A DNA stretch of 64,000 nucleotides from contig NZ_CP116009.1 of NCBI RefSeq assembly GCF_027941915.1, positions 1,240,001 to 1,304,000 on the forward strand. The letters run 5' to 3'. Shown here piece after piece: positions 51,874 through 61,440 of this stretch (the stretch's first letter is position 1; every line of letters begins with the position of its first letter). Position numbers and translations under genes: made by a program. A model generated the notes under the pieces. That model was given only the letters and a program-made list of their open reading frames with translations, made no database searches and was not told the DNA's origin. Source of the DNA: Ramlibacter tataouinensis. GTDB lineage: Bacteria; Pseudomonadota; Gammaproteobacteria; Burkholderiales; Burkholderiaceae_C.

Positions 51874-54800
51874 TCAGTCGTACGCGAACGTCATGATCAG
51901 GTCCACCGCCACCCGGTCGCCGGCCTGCAGCCGCACCGTGAATCTCTGCGACAGGTCGTAGAAGACGTACAGCGTGCCCAGCGTGCCGGCCAGGCTGCGC
52001 TCGTAGGACGCATAGAGGTCGCGGCCCAGGCGCTTGCCGAGCGTCACCGCCGGGCCCTCGGCGCCGTCGCGGCGGAAGCCCAGTTCGTCCAGCCCCAGCA
52101 AGGCCGCCGGGCCCTTGCCGCCACCACCGCCGGCACCGGCGCGGCTTTGCAGCAGCGCCACGGCGGCCGATTGCAGCAGGGCCGTCTCCGCCCCGCCCGC
52201 CGCCGACGGCCGGCCCAGCACCAGCCAGGCCAGCTTCTCCGATTCGGGCAGGTCGGGCTCCGCGTACAGGCGCACGAACGGCGCCTGCGCCGTGCCGGTG
52301 ATCTGCACGCCGACCCGCTGCGCCAGCCGCGGCCGGATCGCCAGGATGTCGAGCGCCGGGTTGTCGATCGCCCCGGTGAAGCGCAGCACGCCGCGCTCGA
52401 TGTCCAGCCGCTGGCCGTAGGCCTGGTATTCGCCGCCCACGGTGCGGATCACGCCGGCCAGCCGCGGCTCGGTCACCGATTGGCCGGACACGGTCAGCGC
52501 GCCGGCCAGCCGGGTCTGGATGCCGCGTCCCTGCACCCGGAAGTCGTTGCCCAGGTCCAGCGTCACGGCCAGCGCGAGCGGGCGCCGCCCCGTCCGGCCG
52601 CCCTCCTTGGCCACCGGCTCACGGCCCAGCGCCACGCCCGGCGGCAGGTTGCGCACCACGACGTCGTTGCCCAGTTGCGGCGCCGTCTCGTCGGGCAGCA
52701 CGATGCGGGCGCGATCGACCTGCAGCGCGCCGCGCACCTCCAGCGCCGCCGGCGTCAGGCTGGCGCTGAGCTGCCCTGAGAGCGTCAGCTCGCGATCGTT
52801 GCGCGTGCTCGCCCGCAGGCGCTCGATCTGCACCGACAGCCGGGCCTGCAGGCCCTGCTCGAGCCAGCCCGCCTGGCCGGTGCCGCCGATCCGGCCGCCC
52901 TCCGGGCCGGCGCCGAGCAGCACGAACTCCTCGATCAGCAGCTGGCGGCCTTGCAGCCGCGCGCGCAAGCGGCCGTCGCGCAGCGCGACGCCGTCCACCA
53001 CCGAGCGCAGCGCGAGGTCGTCGGCCGCCAGGCTGCCGGCCAGTTGCGGATCGGCCCGGGTGCCGGACACCGCGATGTCGGCCTGCACCGAGCCGCGCAG
53101 GCGCCAGCCCGGCGGCGCCAGCAGCGACCACACGCCCAGCCGCGGCAACTGCGCCTGGATGGCGCCTGTCAGCGGCGCGTCCGCCGGCCAGCTCCAGCCG
53201 CCGCCCTCGCGCGACAGCCGCGACACCAGCTTCGCCTGCGCCGTGCCGGCCCGCTCCGAATCCCACACCAGCGCCGCCGTCAGCGCCTCGCCCTCGCCTT
53301 CGAGCGTCAGCCGCGCCTGCCGCACGCCGGCCTGCACGCGCGCCGAGCCGCCCTCCACGGTCTCGGCCAGCACCGAGACGTCGCCGCTGCTGCGCGCCAG
53401 TGCGGCGCGCAGGCGCAGCTGCTCGCCCAGCTGCGCATCCCACTGCCCCTCGAACACCAGGTCGCCGGACAAGGCCGAGCCGGCCAATTGCGGCCCCCCC
53501 AACAGTTCCATCCAGGCCATCGGCAGGCCGGTGATGCGGCCGGCCGTGTGCAACTCGCCCGCGGCCCAGGTCACCGGGTCCCAGGCCAGGACGGCGGAAG
53601 AAACCGCGCGGCCGGCGACCGGCGGCGGCGCCAGCGCGGCCTGCGAGGCGCCCGCCTCCAGCCGCCCGCCCGACCACGACAGCGGCACCGGCCGCTGCAG
53701 CGCCAGCCGCCACGGGCCGGGCCCGAGCGCCGGGTCGCGCGCCTGCGCCTGCAGTGAAGCCACCTGCCCCTGCCAGGCGCCCTGCGGCCTGCGCCCGGCG
53801 CGGCCAGCCAATTCCAGCGCGAGCCGGCGTTCGCCCTGCAGCGCCTGCGCGCGCAGCTCGATACGCGCATCGGCCAGCCGGCCATCGAGAGCCAGCGTGG
53901 CCTCGCGCAGCGCCCACGGCGCGGCTTCGCCGGCCGCCGCGACGGGCTGCAGTTGCGGCACCGACAGCGTGCCCTTCACCTCGGGGTCGTCCCAGCCGCC
54001 CTGCCAGGCGAACTGCGCCTGGGCGCGCCCGGCCAGCAGCGGCGACGACAGGGCCCGCGGCACGCCCGGCAGCTTCTGCAGCCATTGCTGGGCCCGGGCC
54101 ACGTCGTCCAGCGAGGCCTTGGCGTTGCCGCCGCCGCGCGTGCGCCCCAGCGAGCCGACCGCCCGCAGGCGCAGGCCCGGCGCCTGCAGCTCGGCGCGGC
54201 CGCGCCCGAAGCGGGCGGCCGGCTGCAGGTCGATGGCGGCATCCAGCCGCGCATCGGCCGTGGTCACCAGCAGCAGGGGCAGCGACAACTGCTGGCCGGC
54301 CCAGCGCCCGCGCGCCTGCAGCGAGCGCAGCTCCAGCGCGCCCACCGCCGCGGCGACTTCGTTGCTGGCGCCGCCGGCGGGTGCCGGCTGCAGCGCGCCG
54401 GCCGCCTTCAGTTCGGCGTCGAACAGCATCGCTTCGCCTTCGGCCCGCACGCTGGCGCGGCCGCCCAGCGGCAGCGGCGCCATCGCGCTGTGCACGGCGG
54501 CGGGGTTCACGCCGGCCAGCGTGCCTTCGATGCGCCAGTCCTGCTCGCTGGCCCACTCGCCGCGCGCCTGCACCTTGCCGCCGCCCACGTCGGCGTCGAG
54601 CTGGCGGACGAAGGCATGGGCGGGCAGGCGCCAGTCGCCTTCCAGCTGCACCCGCGCCGCCGGAACCCGCTGGCGGTCCCAGGGGCCGGCCAGGCCGTTG
54701 TGCAGGTCGGCCTTGACGGCCCAGGTCGATGCGTCGCGCGGCTCCAGCGCGATCCGCCCCGACAGCAGGGTGTCCGGCGCCTCGCGCCAGAGCGCGCCGG

Positions 54801-55626
54801 CATCGAAGTCCTGGAAGTCGGCCCGCGCCCGCGCCAGCGGCAGCGCCGCCCAGGGCGTGACGCGGGCGACCAGCGTGGCTTGCGCAGCACCGCTGCCGCC
54901 GGGCTCGGCCTGCACCTTGGCCTGCAGGTCGAAGTCGGCCAGCCGGCCGTCGGCGCGCGCCTGGAACAGCAGCGGCAGCGACGCCTCCGCGCCCGGCACC
55001 GGCGTCTCGACGCGGCCCTGCAGGTGCACGGCGAGATCGAACGGCGCCTGCGCCGCCACCCGCAGCTCGCCGCGGTAGTGGCCGTCCAGCGCGCGCAGGT
55101 TGCGCAGGTCCAGCCGGTGCCAGGCGCCGTCGTAGGCATAGCGCGCCGCCAGTTCGCCCAGCACCAGCGCCGGCGGCCCCGCCCACTCCAGCCGGCCGAC
55201 GGCGAGGTCGTCCACCGACACCTGCAGCGGCAGCGCCAGGCTGGCCGGCGGTTGCGGGCGCTGGCCGGTATCGGGCCGCCGATCCTCGACGCGCACGCGC
55301 GCGGCGCGCAGGTAATCCAGCGCCAGCCGTCCCTGCAGCAGGGCGAGCGGCTCCCAGGCCAGCTCCAGCTGCTGCGCCTGGACGTCCAGCCCGCCCTGTC
55401 GCCATGCCAGCTGCTGCACACGCAGGCCATGGCGCAGCGAGCCGGTCACGCCCCCGGCTTGCAGGCCCGGCAGCCGGCGCGCGGCCTGCTCCAGCGCCCA
55501 TTGCGCCGAGCCCTCGCGCCCGGCCCACCACCACAGCACGGCGGCGGCGGCCACCGCCAGCACCAGCAGGAGGACCAGGCCCCTTCCCATCCATCGCAGT
55601 GCCTTCATGCCCGGAGCGGCTTTCAT
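51874..55626 (-). CDS. tamB: TamB/DUF490 translocation and assembly module protein
   Basis: The 1250-residue envelope-spanning protein has an N-terminal signal anchor (LVLLLVLAVAAAAVLWWWAG) and a very long repetitive beta-taco region. It ends in the C-terminal TamB (DUF490) domain with an FDYAF-like final motif (MTFAYD). With TamA it moves lipids or assists outer-membrane protein insertion. The ATG overlaps the tamA stop by one base. The sequence is extremely GC-rich and carries long open frames on both strands and in-frame with tamA's opposite frames, none of which I consider genes. Confidence 0.9.
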   Translation of the reverse strand: MKAAPGMKALRWMGRGLVLLLVLAVAAAAVLWWWAGREGSAQWALEQAARRLPGLQAGGVTGSLRHGLRVQQLAWRQGGLDVQAQQLELAWEPLALLQGRLALDYLRAARVRVEDRRPDTGQRPQPPASLALPLQVSVDDLAVGRLEWAGPPALVLGELAARYAYDGAWHRLDLRNLRALDGHYRGELRVAAQAPFDLAVHLQGRVETPVPGAEASLPLLFQARADGRLADFDLQAKVQAEPGGSGAAQATLVARVTPWAALPLARARADFQDFDAGALWREAPDTLLSGRIALEPRDASTWAVKADLHNGLAGPWDRQRVPAARVQLEGDWRLPAHAFVRQLDADVGGGKVQARGEWASEQDWRIEGTLAGVNPAAVHSAMAPLPLGGRASVRAEGEAMLFDAELKAAGALQPAPAGGASNEVAAAVGALELRSLQARGRWAGQQLSLPLLLVTTADARLDAAIDLQPAARFGRGRAELQAPGLRLRAVGSLGRTRGGGNAKASLDDVARAQQWLQKLPGVPRALSSPLLAGRAQAQFAWQGGWDDPEVKGTLSVPQLQPVAAAGEAAPWALREATLALDGRLADARIELRAQALQGERRLALELAGRAGRRPQGAWQGQVASLQAQARDPALGPGPWRLALQRPVPLSWSGGRLEAGASQAALAPPPVAGRAVSSAVLAWDPVTWAAGELHTAGRITGLPMAWMELLGGPQLAGSALSGDLVFEGQWDAQLGEQLRLRAALARSSGDVSVLAETVEGGSARVQAGVRQARLTLEGEGEALTAALVWDSERAGTAQAKLVSRLSREGGGWSWPADAPLTGAIQAQLPRLGVWSLLAPPGWRLRGSVQADIAVSGTRADPQLAGSLAADDLALRSVVDGVALRDGRLRARLQGRQLLIEEFVLLGAGPEGGRIGGTGQAGWLEQGLQARLSVQIERLRASTRNDRELTLSGQLSASLTPAALEVRGALQVDRARIVLPDETAPQLGNDVVVRNLPPGVALGREPVAKEGGRTGRRPLALAVTLDLGNDFRVQGRGIQTRLAGALTVSGQSVTEPRLAGVIRTVGGEYQAYGQRLDIERGVLRFTGAIDNPALDILAIRPRLAQRVGVQITGTAQAPFVRLYAEPDLPESEKLAWLVLGRPSAAGGAETALLQSAAVALLQSRAGAGGGGGKGPAALLGLDELGFRRDGAEGPAVTLGKRLGRDLYASYERSLAGTLGTLYVFYDLSQRFTVRLQAGDRVAVDLIMTFAYD

Positions 55627-57440
55627 CAGAACGTGCTGGCGATGTTGATGTGCAGGCGCAGGCGCCGGGCGTCCACGCCATACGCCAGGTCCACCTGCAG
55701 CGGCCCGAGCGGGCTGCGGTAGCGCACGCCGGCGCCGACGCCGACCGCGGGCTTGAGGTCGCTGACGTGGTCGGCCACGGCGCCGGCATCGACGAACAGC
55801 ACGCCCTCGAAGTCGGTCGGCACGTCGCCGCGGCGGATCGGCCGCTGCCACTCCAGGCTGCCGACCGCGAGCAGGCGCCCGGGCCCGACCAGGCCGCCGG
55901 GCTGCTGCACCCCGATGTCGCGAAAGCCGTAGCCGCGCACCGAGGTGTCGCCGCCGGTGCGGAACAGCTGGGTGGAAGGCACCCGGGCCTGCGCGCTGGC
56001 CAGCACTGCGCCGCCTTCGGCCCGCCACTGCAGGCGACCCCGCTCCAGCGGGTGGATCTGCAGCCAGCGCAGCACGGTGCGCTGGAACGGGCTGCGGCTG
56101 CCCACCAGCGTGACGCCGGCGCCCAGCTCGGCCCCGATCGCGTAGCCGCGGCTCGGATACGGCTCCTGGTCGAAGTAGCGCCCGCGCCAGATGTAGTTGG
56201 CGCTCAGGGCGGTGCCGTCGCCGGTGTCCACCGGCGGTGGCGCGCCGACTTCGGCGCGCACGCTGGAGCGGTCGAACTGCAGGTAGACGTTGCGCTCGAT
56301 GTGGTCCTCGCTGCGGGTGCGCCCGACGCGCAGGGTCTGGCTGTGGGTGACCAGCTGGTCGTCGTCGAGCCGTTCGGCGCGCGCCGACACGCCCCAGCGC
56401 CAGCCGTCCTCGCCCGGGATGGCGGACAGCTCGCTGCTGACGAAGGGCGCCTTGCGGTCCAGCTGCAGCTTGTTGACGGCGCGCCAGCCCAGCCCCGGCA
56501 GGCGGTTGTGGGTGTATTCCACCGAGGCGCGCGGGCCGGTGTCGGTGGACAGGCCCAGCCCCAGCACCAGTTTCTTCAGCGGCGCCTCGCGCACGTTGAC
56601 CTGCACCGGCGCGGCGGCCGGGTCGCCGGCCGGATCGACGTAGATGAAGGCCGAGTCGAAGTAGCCGCTGCCGGCCAGCCGCAACTGGGCGCGCTGGATC
56701 CGGTCCTGGTCGTAGACCGTGCCGGGCGGCAGCCGCGCCAGCCGCGGCGCCAGCACCGGGTCGTAGCGCTCGACGCCGGACACCTGCATGGGGCCGAGCC
56801 GGAACAGCGGGCCCGAATCCAGCCGCAGGCCCAGCCGGGCGCGCTGGGTGGCGGCGTCGATGTCGGCGCGGCTGAAGCCGATCCGGCCGGCCGGGTAGCG
56901 GCGCGCCACCAGCTCGCGCTGCGCGCCGGACTTGGCATCGGCCCAGCCCTCCTGGGTGAAGCGGCTGCCCGCGGGCAGGCTCCAGCGCTCGCGGATCTGC
57001 CCGCGCTGCAGGACCGCATCGGGGTCGGTGGAGGTGGCGATGTCGCCCTGGAAGGCAATGTCCACCTCGGCGATGGTGGTCGGCGGCCCGGGCTCGACCG
57101 CCAGCACCACCAGCGGCACGCCGCCGGCCGCGGCCGGCTCGCGCCGGATGTCCAGCCGGGGCGCGAAGTAGCCCAGCGTGGCCAGCAGTTCGCGCGCATC
57201 GCGCTCGGCCAGCCGCAGCAGCCGGGCCAGCTCGGCATCGTCGAGGTCCGCCACCTGCCGGTAGCGCTGCAGCTCCAGGTGGCGCTCCAGCAGTTCCTTG
57301 ACCGGTCCGGGCGCGCGCACGTCGAGGTTGAACGCCGGCCGCGCCGGCCCCTGCTGCGCGAAGGCGGCGGCGGCCAGCAGCCCGGCGCCGAGGGCGCCGA
57401 TCCACCAGCGCAGGGCGCGCGCGCGCAGTCCGGGCTTCAT
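55626..57440 (-). CDS. tamA: TamA, BamA/Omp85-family outer-membrane protein
   Basis: The 604-residue protein has a signal peptide (LLAAAAFAQQ), POTRA-like repeats from about residue 35 to 260, and a C-terminal 16-strand barrel ending in Phe (LHINIASTF), the recognition signal for outer-membrane insertion. The segment GGDTSVRGYGFRDIG contains the VRGY/F motif of Omp85 loop 6. It is coupled to tamB. Confidence 0.93.
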   Translation of the reverse strand: MKPGLRARALRWWIGALGAGLLAAAAFAQQGPARPAFNLDVRAPGPVKELLERHLELQRYRQVADLDDAELARLLRLAERDARELLATLGYFAPRLDIRREPAAAGGVPLVVLAVEPGPPTTIAEVDIAFQGDIATSTDPDAVLQRGQIRERWSLPAGSRFTQEGWADAKSGAQRELVARRYPAGRIGFSRADIDAATQRARLGLRLDSGPLFRLGPMQVSGVERYDPVLAPRLARLPPGTVYDQDRIQRAQLRLAGSGYFDSAFIYVDPAGDPAAAPVQVNVREAPLKKLVLGLGLSTDTGPRASVEYTHNRLPGLGWRAVNKLQLDRKAPFVSSELSAIPGEDGWRWGVSARAERLDDDQLVTHSQTLRVGRTRSEDHIERNVYLQFDRSSVRAEVGAPPPVDTGDGTALSANYIWRGRYFDQEPYPSRGYAIGAELGAGVTLVGSRSPFQRTVLRWLQIHPLERGRLQWRAEGGAVLASAQARVPSTQLFRTGGDTSVRGYGFRDIGVQQPGGLVGPGRLLAVGSLEWQRPIRRGDVPTDFEGVLFVDAGAVADHVSDLKPAVGVGAGVRYRSPLGPLQVDLAYGVDARRLRLHINIASTF

Positions 57441-57555
57441 GTCGGGTTCGGGGAGCGTCCAGGTCGCCCTGGGTCGGGCAGGCTCTCCACTATGAAGAGG
57501 CTGCCAGCTCGGCCGTGTAGGCCCATGCCGACAGGCGCGGCGGTTGGGGGTGGCG

Positions 57556-58605
57556 TCAGACGACCACCGGCTCCGGCTCCAGCCGGATGCCGAAGCGCTC
57601 GTAGACGCTGGTCTGGATGGCCCGGGCCAGGGTCACCACCTCGCCGCCGGTGGCGCCGCCACGGTTGACCAGCACCAGCGCCTGCTTCTCGTAGACGCCG
57701 GCATTGCCGACCGACTTGCCCTTCCAGCCGCAGGCGTCGATCAGCCAGCCGGCGGCCAGCTTGACCGAGCCGTCGGGCATCGGGTAGTGCACGATGCCGG
57801 GCTCGCGGGCGATGATGTCGGTGCACTGCTCGGGCGTCACCGTGGGGTTCTTGAAGAAGCTGCCGGCGTTGCCCAGCACGCGCGGGTCGGGCAGCTTGGC
57901 GCGGCGGATGGCACAGACCCAGTCGAACACCTGGCGCGCCGTCGGCCGCTCCGCGCCCGCTTCGGCGCGCTTGCGCTCCAGGTCCATGTAGCCCAGCTCC
58001 GGCCGCCAGGGCTTGGGCAGCCGCAGGCGCACGCGCAGGATCAGCGCCCGCCCGGCCAGGCCCATGCCGCGGCCGGCTTCGCCTTGCGGCGCCGCGTGCT
58101 TGAACACCGAATCGCGGTAGCCGAAGGCGCATTGGCGGGCATCGAGCGTGAACACGCGTCCGCTGCGCAGGTCGACCGCGTCGAGCGACTCGAAACGGTC
58201 CTGCAGCTCCACGCCGTAGGCGCCGATGTTCTGCACCGGCGCGGCGCCCACCGTGCCCGGGATCAGCGCCAGGTTCTCCAGCCCGCCGAAGCCCTGGGCC
58301 AGGGTCCAGTCCACCAGCTCGTGCCAGTTCTCGCCGGCCCCGGCCTCGATCACCGCGGCCCGGGGGCCGTCCTCGATCACCCGGCGGCCGGCGATCTCCA
58401 CCTTGAGTACCAGCGAGCGCACGTCGCCGGTGAGCACGATGTTGCTGCCCCCGCCCAGCACGAACTTCGGGCTGGCCGCCAGCCGCGGGTCGGCCAGCAG
58501 CTGCACCACGTCGGCCTCGCTGCGCACGCGCACCAGTTCGCGCGCCTTGGCGACGATGCCGAAGCTGTTGTGCGGCGCCAGTGCGACGTTCTGCTCCACG
58601 ATCAT
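57556..58605 (-). CDS. murB: UDP-N-acetylenolpyruvoylglucosamine reductase
   Basis: The 349-residue FAD enzyme reduces UDP-GlcNAc-enolpyruvate in peptidoglycan synthesis. It shows KFVLGGGSNIVLTGDV in the FAD domain, YRDSVFK in the substrate site and NAGSFFKNP near the catalytic Ser. It is the E. coli-type I MurB by length. ATG at 58605 gives MIVEQNVALAPHNSFGI. It is divergent from yajQ with 43 bp between starts, so promoters overlap. Confidence 0.95.
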   Translation of the reverse strand: MIVEQNVALAPHNSFGIVAKARELVRVRSEADVVQLLADPRLAASPKFVLGGGSNIVLTGDVRSLVLKVEIAGRRVIEDGPRAAVIEAGAGENWHELVDWTLAQGFGGLENLALIPGTVGAAPVQNIGAYGVELQDRFESLDAVDLRSGRVFTLDARQCAFGYRDSVFKHAAPQGEAGRGMGLAGRALILRVRLRLPKPWRPELGYMDLERKRAEAGAERPTARQVFDWVCAIRRAKLPDPRVLGNAGSFFKNPTVTPEQCTDIIAREPGIVHYPMPDGSVKLAAGWLIDACGWKGKSVGNAGVYEKQALVLVNRGGATGGEVVTLARAIQTSVYERFGIRLEPEPVVV

Positions 58606-58648
58606 GGGAGAATTGTGACCCATGCGCGTCGGGCGCCGGGGAGCTGAA

Positions 58649-59134
58649 ATGCCGTCTTTCGATACAGTCTGCGAGCCCAATCTGGTCGAGGTGAAGAATG
58701 CCGTCGACAACACCGCCAAGGAGATCGGCACCCGCTTCGATTTCAAGGGCACGTCGGCCGCCATCGAGATCAAGGAAAAGGAAATCACGGTCTTCGGCGA
58801 CGCCGATTTCCAGCTCGGTCAGGTGCACGACATCCTGACCAACAAGCTGGCCAAGCGCAACGTCGACGTGCGCTTCCTGGACAAGGGCAAGGTCGAGAAG
58901 ATCGGTGGCGACAAGGTCAAGCAGGTGGTCAAGGTGCGCAGCGGCATCGAATCCGAGGCGGCCAAGAAGATCCAGCGGCTGGTCAAGGACAGCAAGCTGA
59001 AGCTGCAGGCCTCGATCCAGGGCGACGCGGTGCGCGTCACCGGCGCCAAGCGCGACGACCTGCAGGCCGCGATGGCGCTGATCCGCAAGGAGGTCGCCGA
59101 CCTGCCGCTGTCCTTCAACAACTTTCGCGACTGA
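58649..59134 (+). CDS. yajQ: YajQ family cyclic-di-GMP-binding protein
   Basis: The 161-residue protein begins [20 protein letters not shown] and contains [11 protein letters not shown] and [13 protein letters not shown], hallmarks of UPF0234. Members bind nucleotides, c-di-GMP or tRNA and influence virulence gene expression. ATG at 58649 follows a GGGGAG ribosome site; an upstream ATG at 58622 is a less likely start. It is followed after 4 bp by the retropepsin-like gene. Confidence 0.95.
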   Translation: MPSFDTVCEPNLVEVKNAVDNTAKEIGTRFDFKGTSAAIEIKEKEITVFGDADFQLGQVHDILTNKLAKRNVDVRFLDKGKVEKIGGDKVKQVVKVRSGIESEAAKKIQRLVKDSKLKLQASIQGDAVRVTGAKRDDLQAAMALIRKEVADLPLSFNNFRD

Positions 59135-59138
59135 TCCC

Positions 59139-59777
59139 ATGCGCGCTGCCTGCCTTGCCGCCGTCCTGCTGGCCTGCGCGCCCGCTTTCGGCCAGTCGGT
59201 CGCCCTCCAGGGCATGCTCGGCAACCGGGCGCTGCTGATCGTCGACGGCTCGCCACCCAAGACGGTGGCGCCGGGCGACACGTTCAAGGGCGTCAAGGTG
59301 GTGTCCACCGCGGGCGACCAGGCGGTGGTGGAGGTCGGCGGCAAGCGCCACACGCTGCGCGTGGGCGAGGCGCCGGCCAGCGTGGGCGGCAGCGGCGGCG
59401 CACCCGGGGGCGACCGGATCGTGCTGACGGCCAGCAGCGGCGGCCACTTCCTCAGCGAAGGCCGGATCAACGGCCGCGCCGCCTACTTCATGGTGGACAC
59501 CGGCGCCACCAGCATCGGCCTGGGCGCCGCCGAGGCCGAGCGCCTGGGCATCGACTACAAGTCCGGCCAGCCGGTGCGCATGGGAACGGCCAACGGCGTG
59601 GCGCTGGGCTGGCGCGTCATGCTGGCCTCGGTGCGCATCCGCGAGGTGGAGGTGCGGGACGTCGAGGCCGTCGTGGGCCAGCAGCCCATGCCCTACATCC
59701 TGCTGGGCAACAGTTTCCTCAACCGCTTCCAGATGAAGCGGGAGAACGACCAGATGGTGCTCGAGCGGCGCTACTGA
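59139..59777 (+). CDS. Periplasmic retropepsin-like aspartic protease
   Basis: The 212-residue protein has a signal peptide (LAAVLLACAPAFGQS), an N-terminal domain of about 60 residues resembling small beta modules (NRALLIVDGSPPKTVAPGD), a Gly/Ser linker, and a clan AA peptidase domain with catalytic MVDTGATSIGL and the C-terminal ILLGNSFLNRF. This is the TIGR02281-type family, which probably works as a homodimer. Substrate unknown. It overlaps the MFS gene by one base (TGATG). Confidence 0.88.
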   Translation: MRAACLAAVLLACAPAFGQSVALQGMLGNRALLIVDGSPPKTVAPGDTFKGVKVVSTAGDQAVVEVGGKRHTLRVGEAPASVGGSGGAPGGDRIVLTASSGGHFLSEGRINGRAAYFMVDTGATSIGLGAAEAERLGIDYKSGQPVRMGTANGVALGWRVMLASVRIREVEVRDVEAVVGQQPMPYILLGNSFLNRFQMKRENDQMVLERRY

Positions 59778-61390
59778 TGGCCGATCCCGAGCGCGCCACC
59801 CTCGAACCGCCGCCGCTGCAGCCGCAGGTCACCGCCCTGGGTCCACTGGGCAACCGGGTGTTCCGGATGCTCTGGTTCACCTGGTTCGCGGCCAACACCT
59901 GCATGTGGATGAACGACGTCGCGGCCGCCTGGCTGATGACGTCGATCGCGCCGTCGCCGCTGTGGGTGGCGCTGGTGCAGTCCGCCTCCACCCTGCCCGT
60001 ATTCTTCCTCGGCCTTCCAAGCGGTGCCCTGGCCGACATCCTGGATCGGCGCCGCTATTTCATGATCACCCAGTTCTGGGTGGCCGGGGTCGCCGCCGTG
60101 CTGTGCGGCGTGATCCTGCTCGGCTGGATGACCCCCGAGCTGCTGCTGGCGCTGACCTTCGCCAACGGCGTCGGGCTGGCGATGCGCTGGCCGGTGTTCG
60201 CGGCCATCATCCCCGAGGTGGTGCCGCGCCACCACCTGGCGCAGGCGCTGGCCCTGAACGGCGTGGCGATGAACGGATCGCGCATCGTCGGCCCGCTGGT
60301 GGCCGGCGCGCTGATCGCCAGCCTGGGCAGCGCCTGGGTGTTCGTGCTCAATGCCATCCTGTCGGTGGCTGCCGGCTTCGTCATCATGCGCTGGCGGCGC
60401 GAGCACAAGGAAAGCCCGCTCGGGCGCGAGCGCCTGTCCAGCGCCATGCGGGTGGGCATGCAGTTCGTGCGCCAGTCCGGCCGCATGCGCGGCATCCTGC
60501 TGCGCATCTCGGTGTTCTTCCTGCACTCCACCGCCCAGATGGCGCTGCTGCCGCTGGTGGCGCGCGGCCTGCCGGGCGGCGCCGCCGGCACCTTCACGGT
60601 GCTGCTGGCCTCGATGGGCGCGGGGGCGATCTTCGCGGCCCTGCAGATGCCCCGGCTGCGCGCCTGGATGCCGCTGCAGCGGCTGGTGTTCGTCGGCACG
60701 GCGCTGCAGGCGCTGGGTACGCTGGTCATGGCCTACGCGCCCAACATCGCCATCGCGGTGCCGGCCATGGTGATTTCCGGCATGGCCTGGATCACGGTGG
60801 CCAACTCGCTGACAGTGGCGGCCCAGATGGCGCTGCCCGACTGGGTGCGGGCGCGCGGCATGTCGATCTACCAGATGTGCCTGATGGGATCGATGGCCGC
60901 GGGCGCCGCCCTGTGGGGCCAGGTCGCCACCTGGACCAGCGTGCCCACGAGCCTGGCCGCGGCCTCCGTCGCCGGCGTGATCCTGATGGCGGTGGTGCAG
61001 CGGCTGACGCGCGACCGCGGCACCGAGGAGGACCTGACCCCCTCGCAGGTGCTCAAGGTGCCGCAGATGGCCGGGCCGGCGCACGGCGGCCGCATCCAGG
61101 TCTGCGTCGAGTACCGCATCGACCCGGCGCGCTCGCAGGAGTTCATGGCCGTCATGGAGGAAAGCCGGCGCAGCCGGCTGCGCCAGGGTGCGCTCAACTG
61201 GCAGCTGGTGCACGACCTGAGCGACCCGAGCTGCTACATCGAGCAGATCACCGACGAGTCCTGGATCGAGCACCTGCGCCGCTTCGACCGCATCACCGCG
61301 GCCGACGCCCAGCTGCGCGACCGCCGGCTGTCGTTCCACCTGGGCGAGGAGCCGCCGCGGGTGATGCGGTACGTGATCGAGCGGGAGTAG
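59777..61390 (+). CDS. MFS exporter (EntS-type) fused to a C-terminal ABM-like domain
   Basis: Residues 1 to about 410 of this 537-residue protein form a 12-helix MFS_3/DUF894 transporter (LWFTWFAANTCMWMNDVAAAW at the start). Residues about 435-535 form a cytoplasmic dimeric alpha/beta barrel-like domain of the antibiotic-biosynthesis-monooxygenase type (VCVEYRIDPARSQEFMAVMEESRRSR). The fusion occurs in related MFS proteins of proteobacteria. Possible exported substrates include siderophores or drugs. It ends the yajQ-protease-MFS operon. Confidence 0.87.
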   Translation: MADPERATLEPPPLQPQVTALGPLGNRVFRMLWFTWFAANTCMWMNDVAAAWLMTSIAPSPLWVALVQSASTLPVFFLGLPSGALADILDRRRYFMITQFWVAGVAAVLCGVILLGWMTPELLLALTFANGVGLAMRWPVFAAIIPEVVPRHHLAQALALNGVAMNGSRIVGPLVAGALIASLGSAWVFVLNAILSVAAGFVIMRWRREHKESPLGRERLSSAMRVGMQFVRQSGRMRGILLRISVFFLHSTAQMALLPLVARGLPGGAAGTFTVLLASMGAGAIFAALQMPRLRAWMPLQRLVFVGTALQALGTLVMAYAPNIAIAVPAMVISGMAWITVANSLTVAAQMALPDWVRARGMSIYQMCLMGSMAAGAALWGQVATWTSVPTSLAAASVAGVILMAVVQRLTRDRGTEEDLTPSQVLKVPQMAGPAHGGRIQVCVEYRIDPARSQEFMAVMEESRRSRLRQGALNWQLVHDLSDPSCYIEQITDESWIEHLRRFDRITAADAQLRDRRLSFHLGEEPPRVMRYVIERE

Positions 61391-61440
61391 CGGGGGGGCG
61401 CCCCGACGGGCACGCCCCCGGGTCGTCACGCCCGCGCCTT

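Noticed and set aside
51874..57405. One open frame of about 1840 codons spanning tamB and most of tamA
   Set aside because: The part upstream of 55626 is an Arg/Ala-rich out-of-frame reading of tamA. The tamB gene proper starts at the ATG at 55626, which overlaps the tamA stop.
61391..61440. GC-rich inverted repeat between the MFS and plsY genes as a terminator
   Set aside because: The arms (G-run and C-run) pair only imperfectly and no T-run follows, so it was not listed as a feature.
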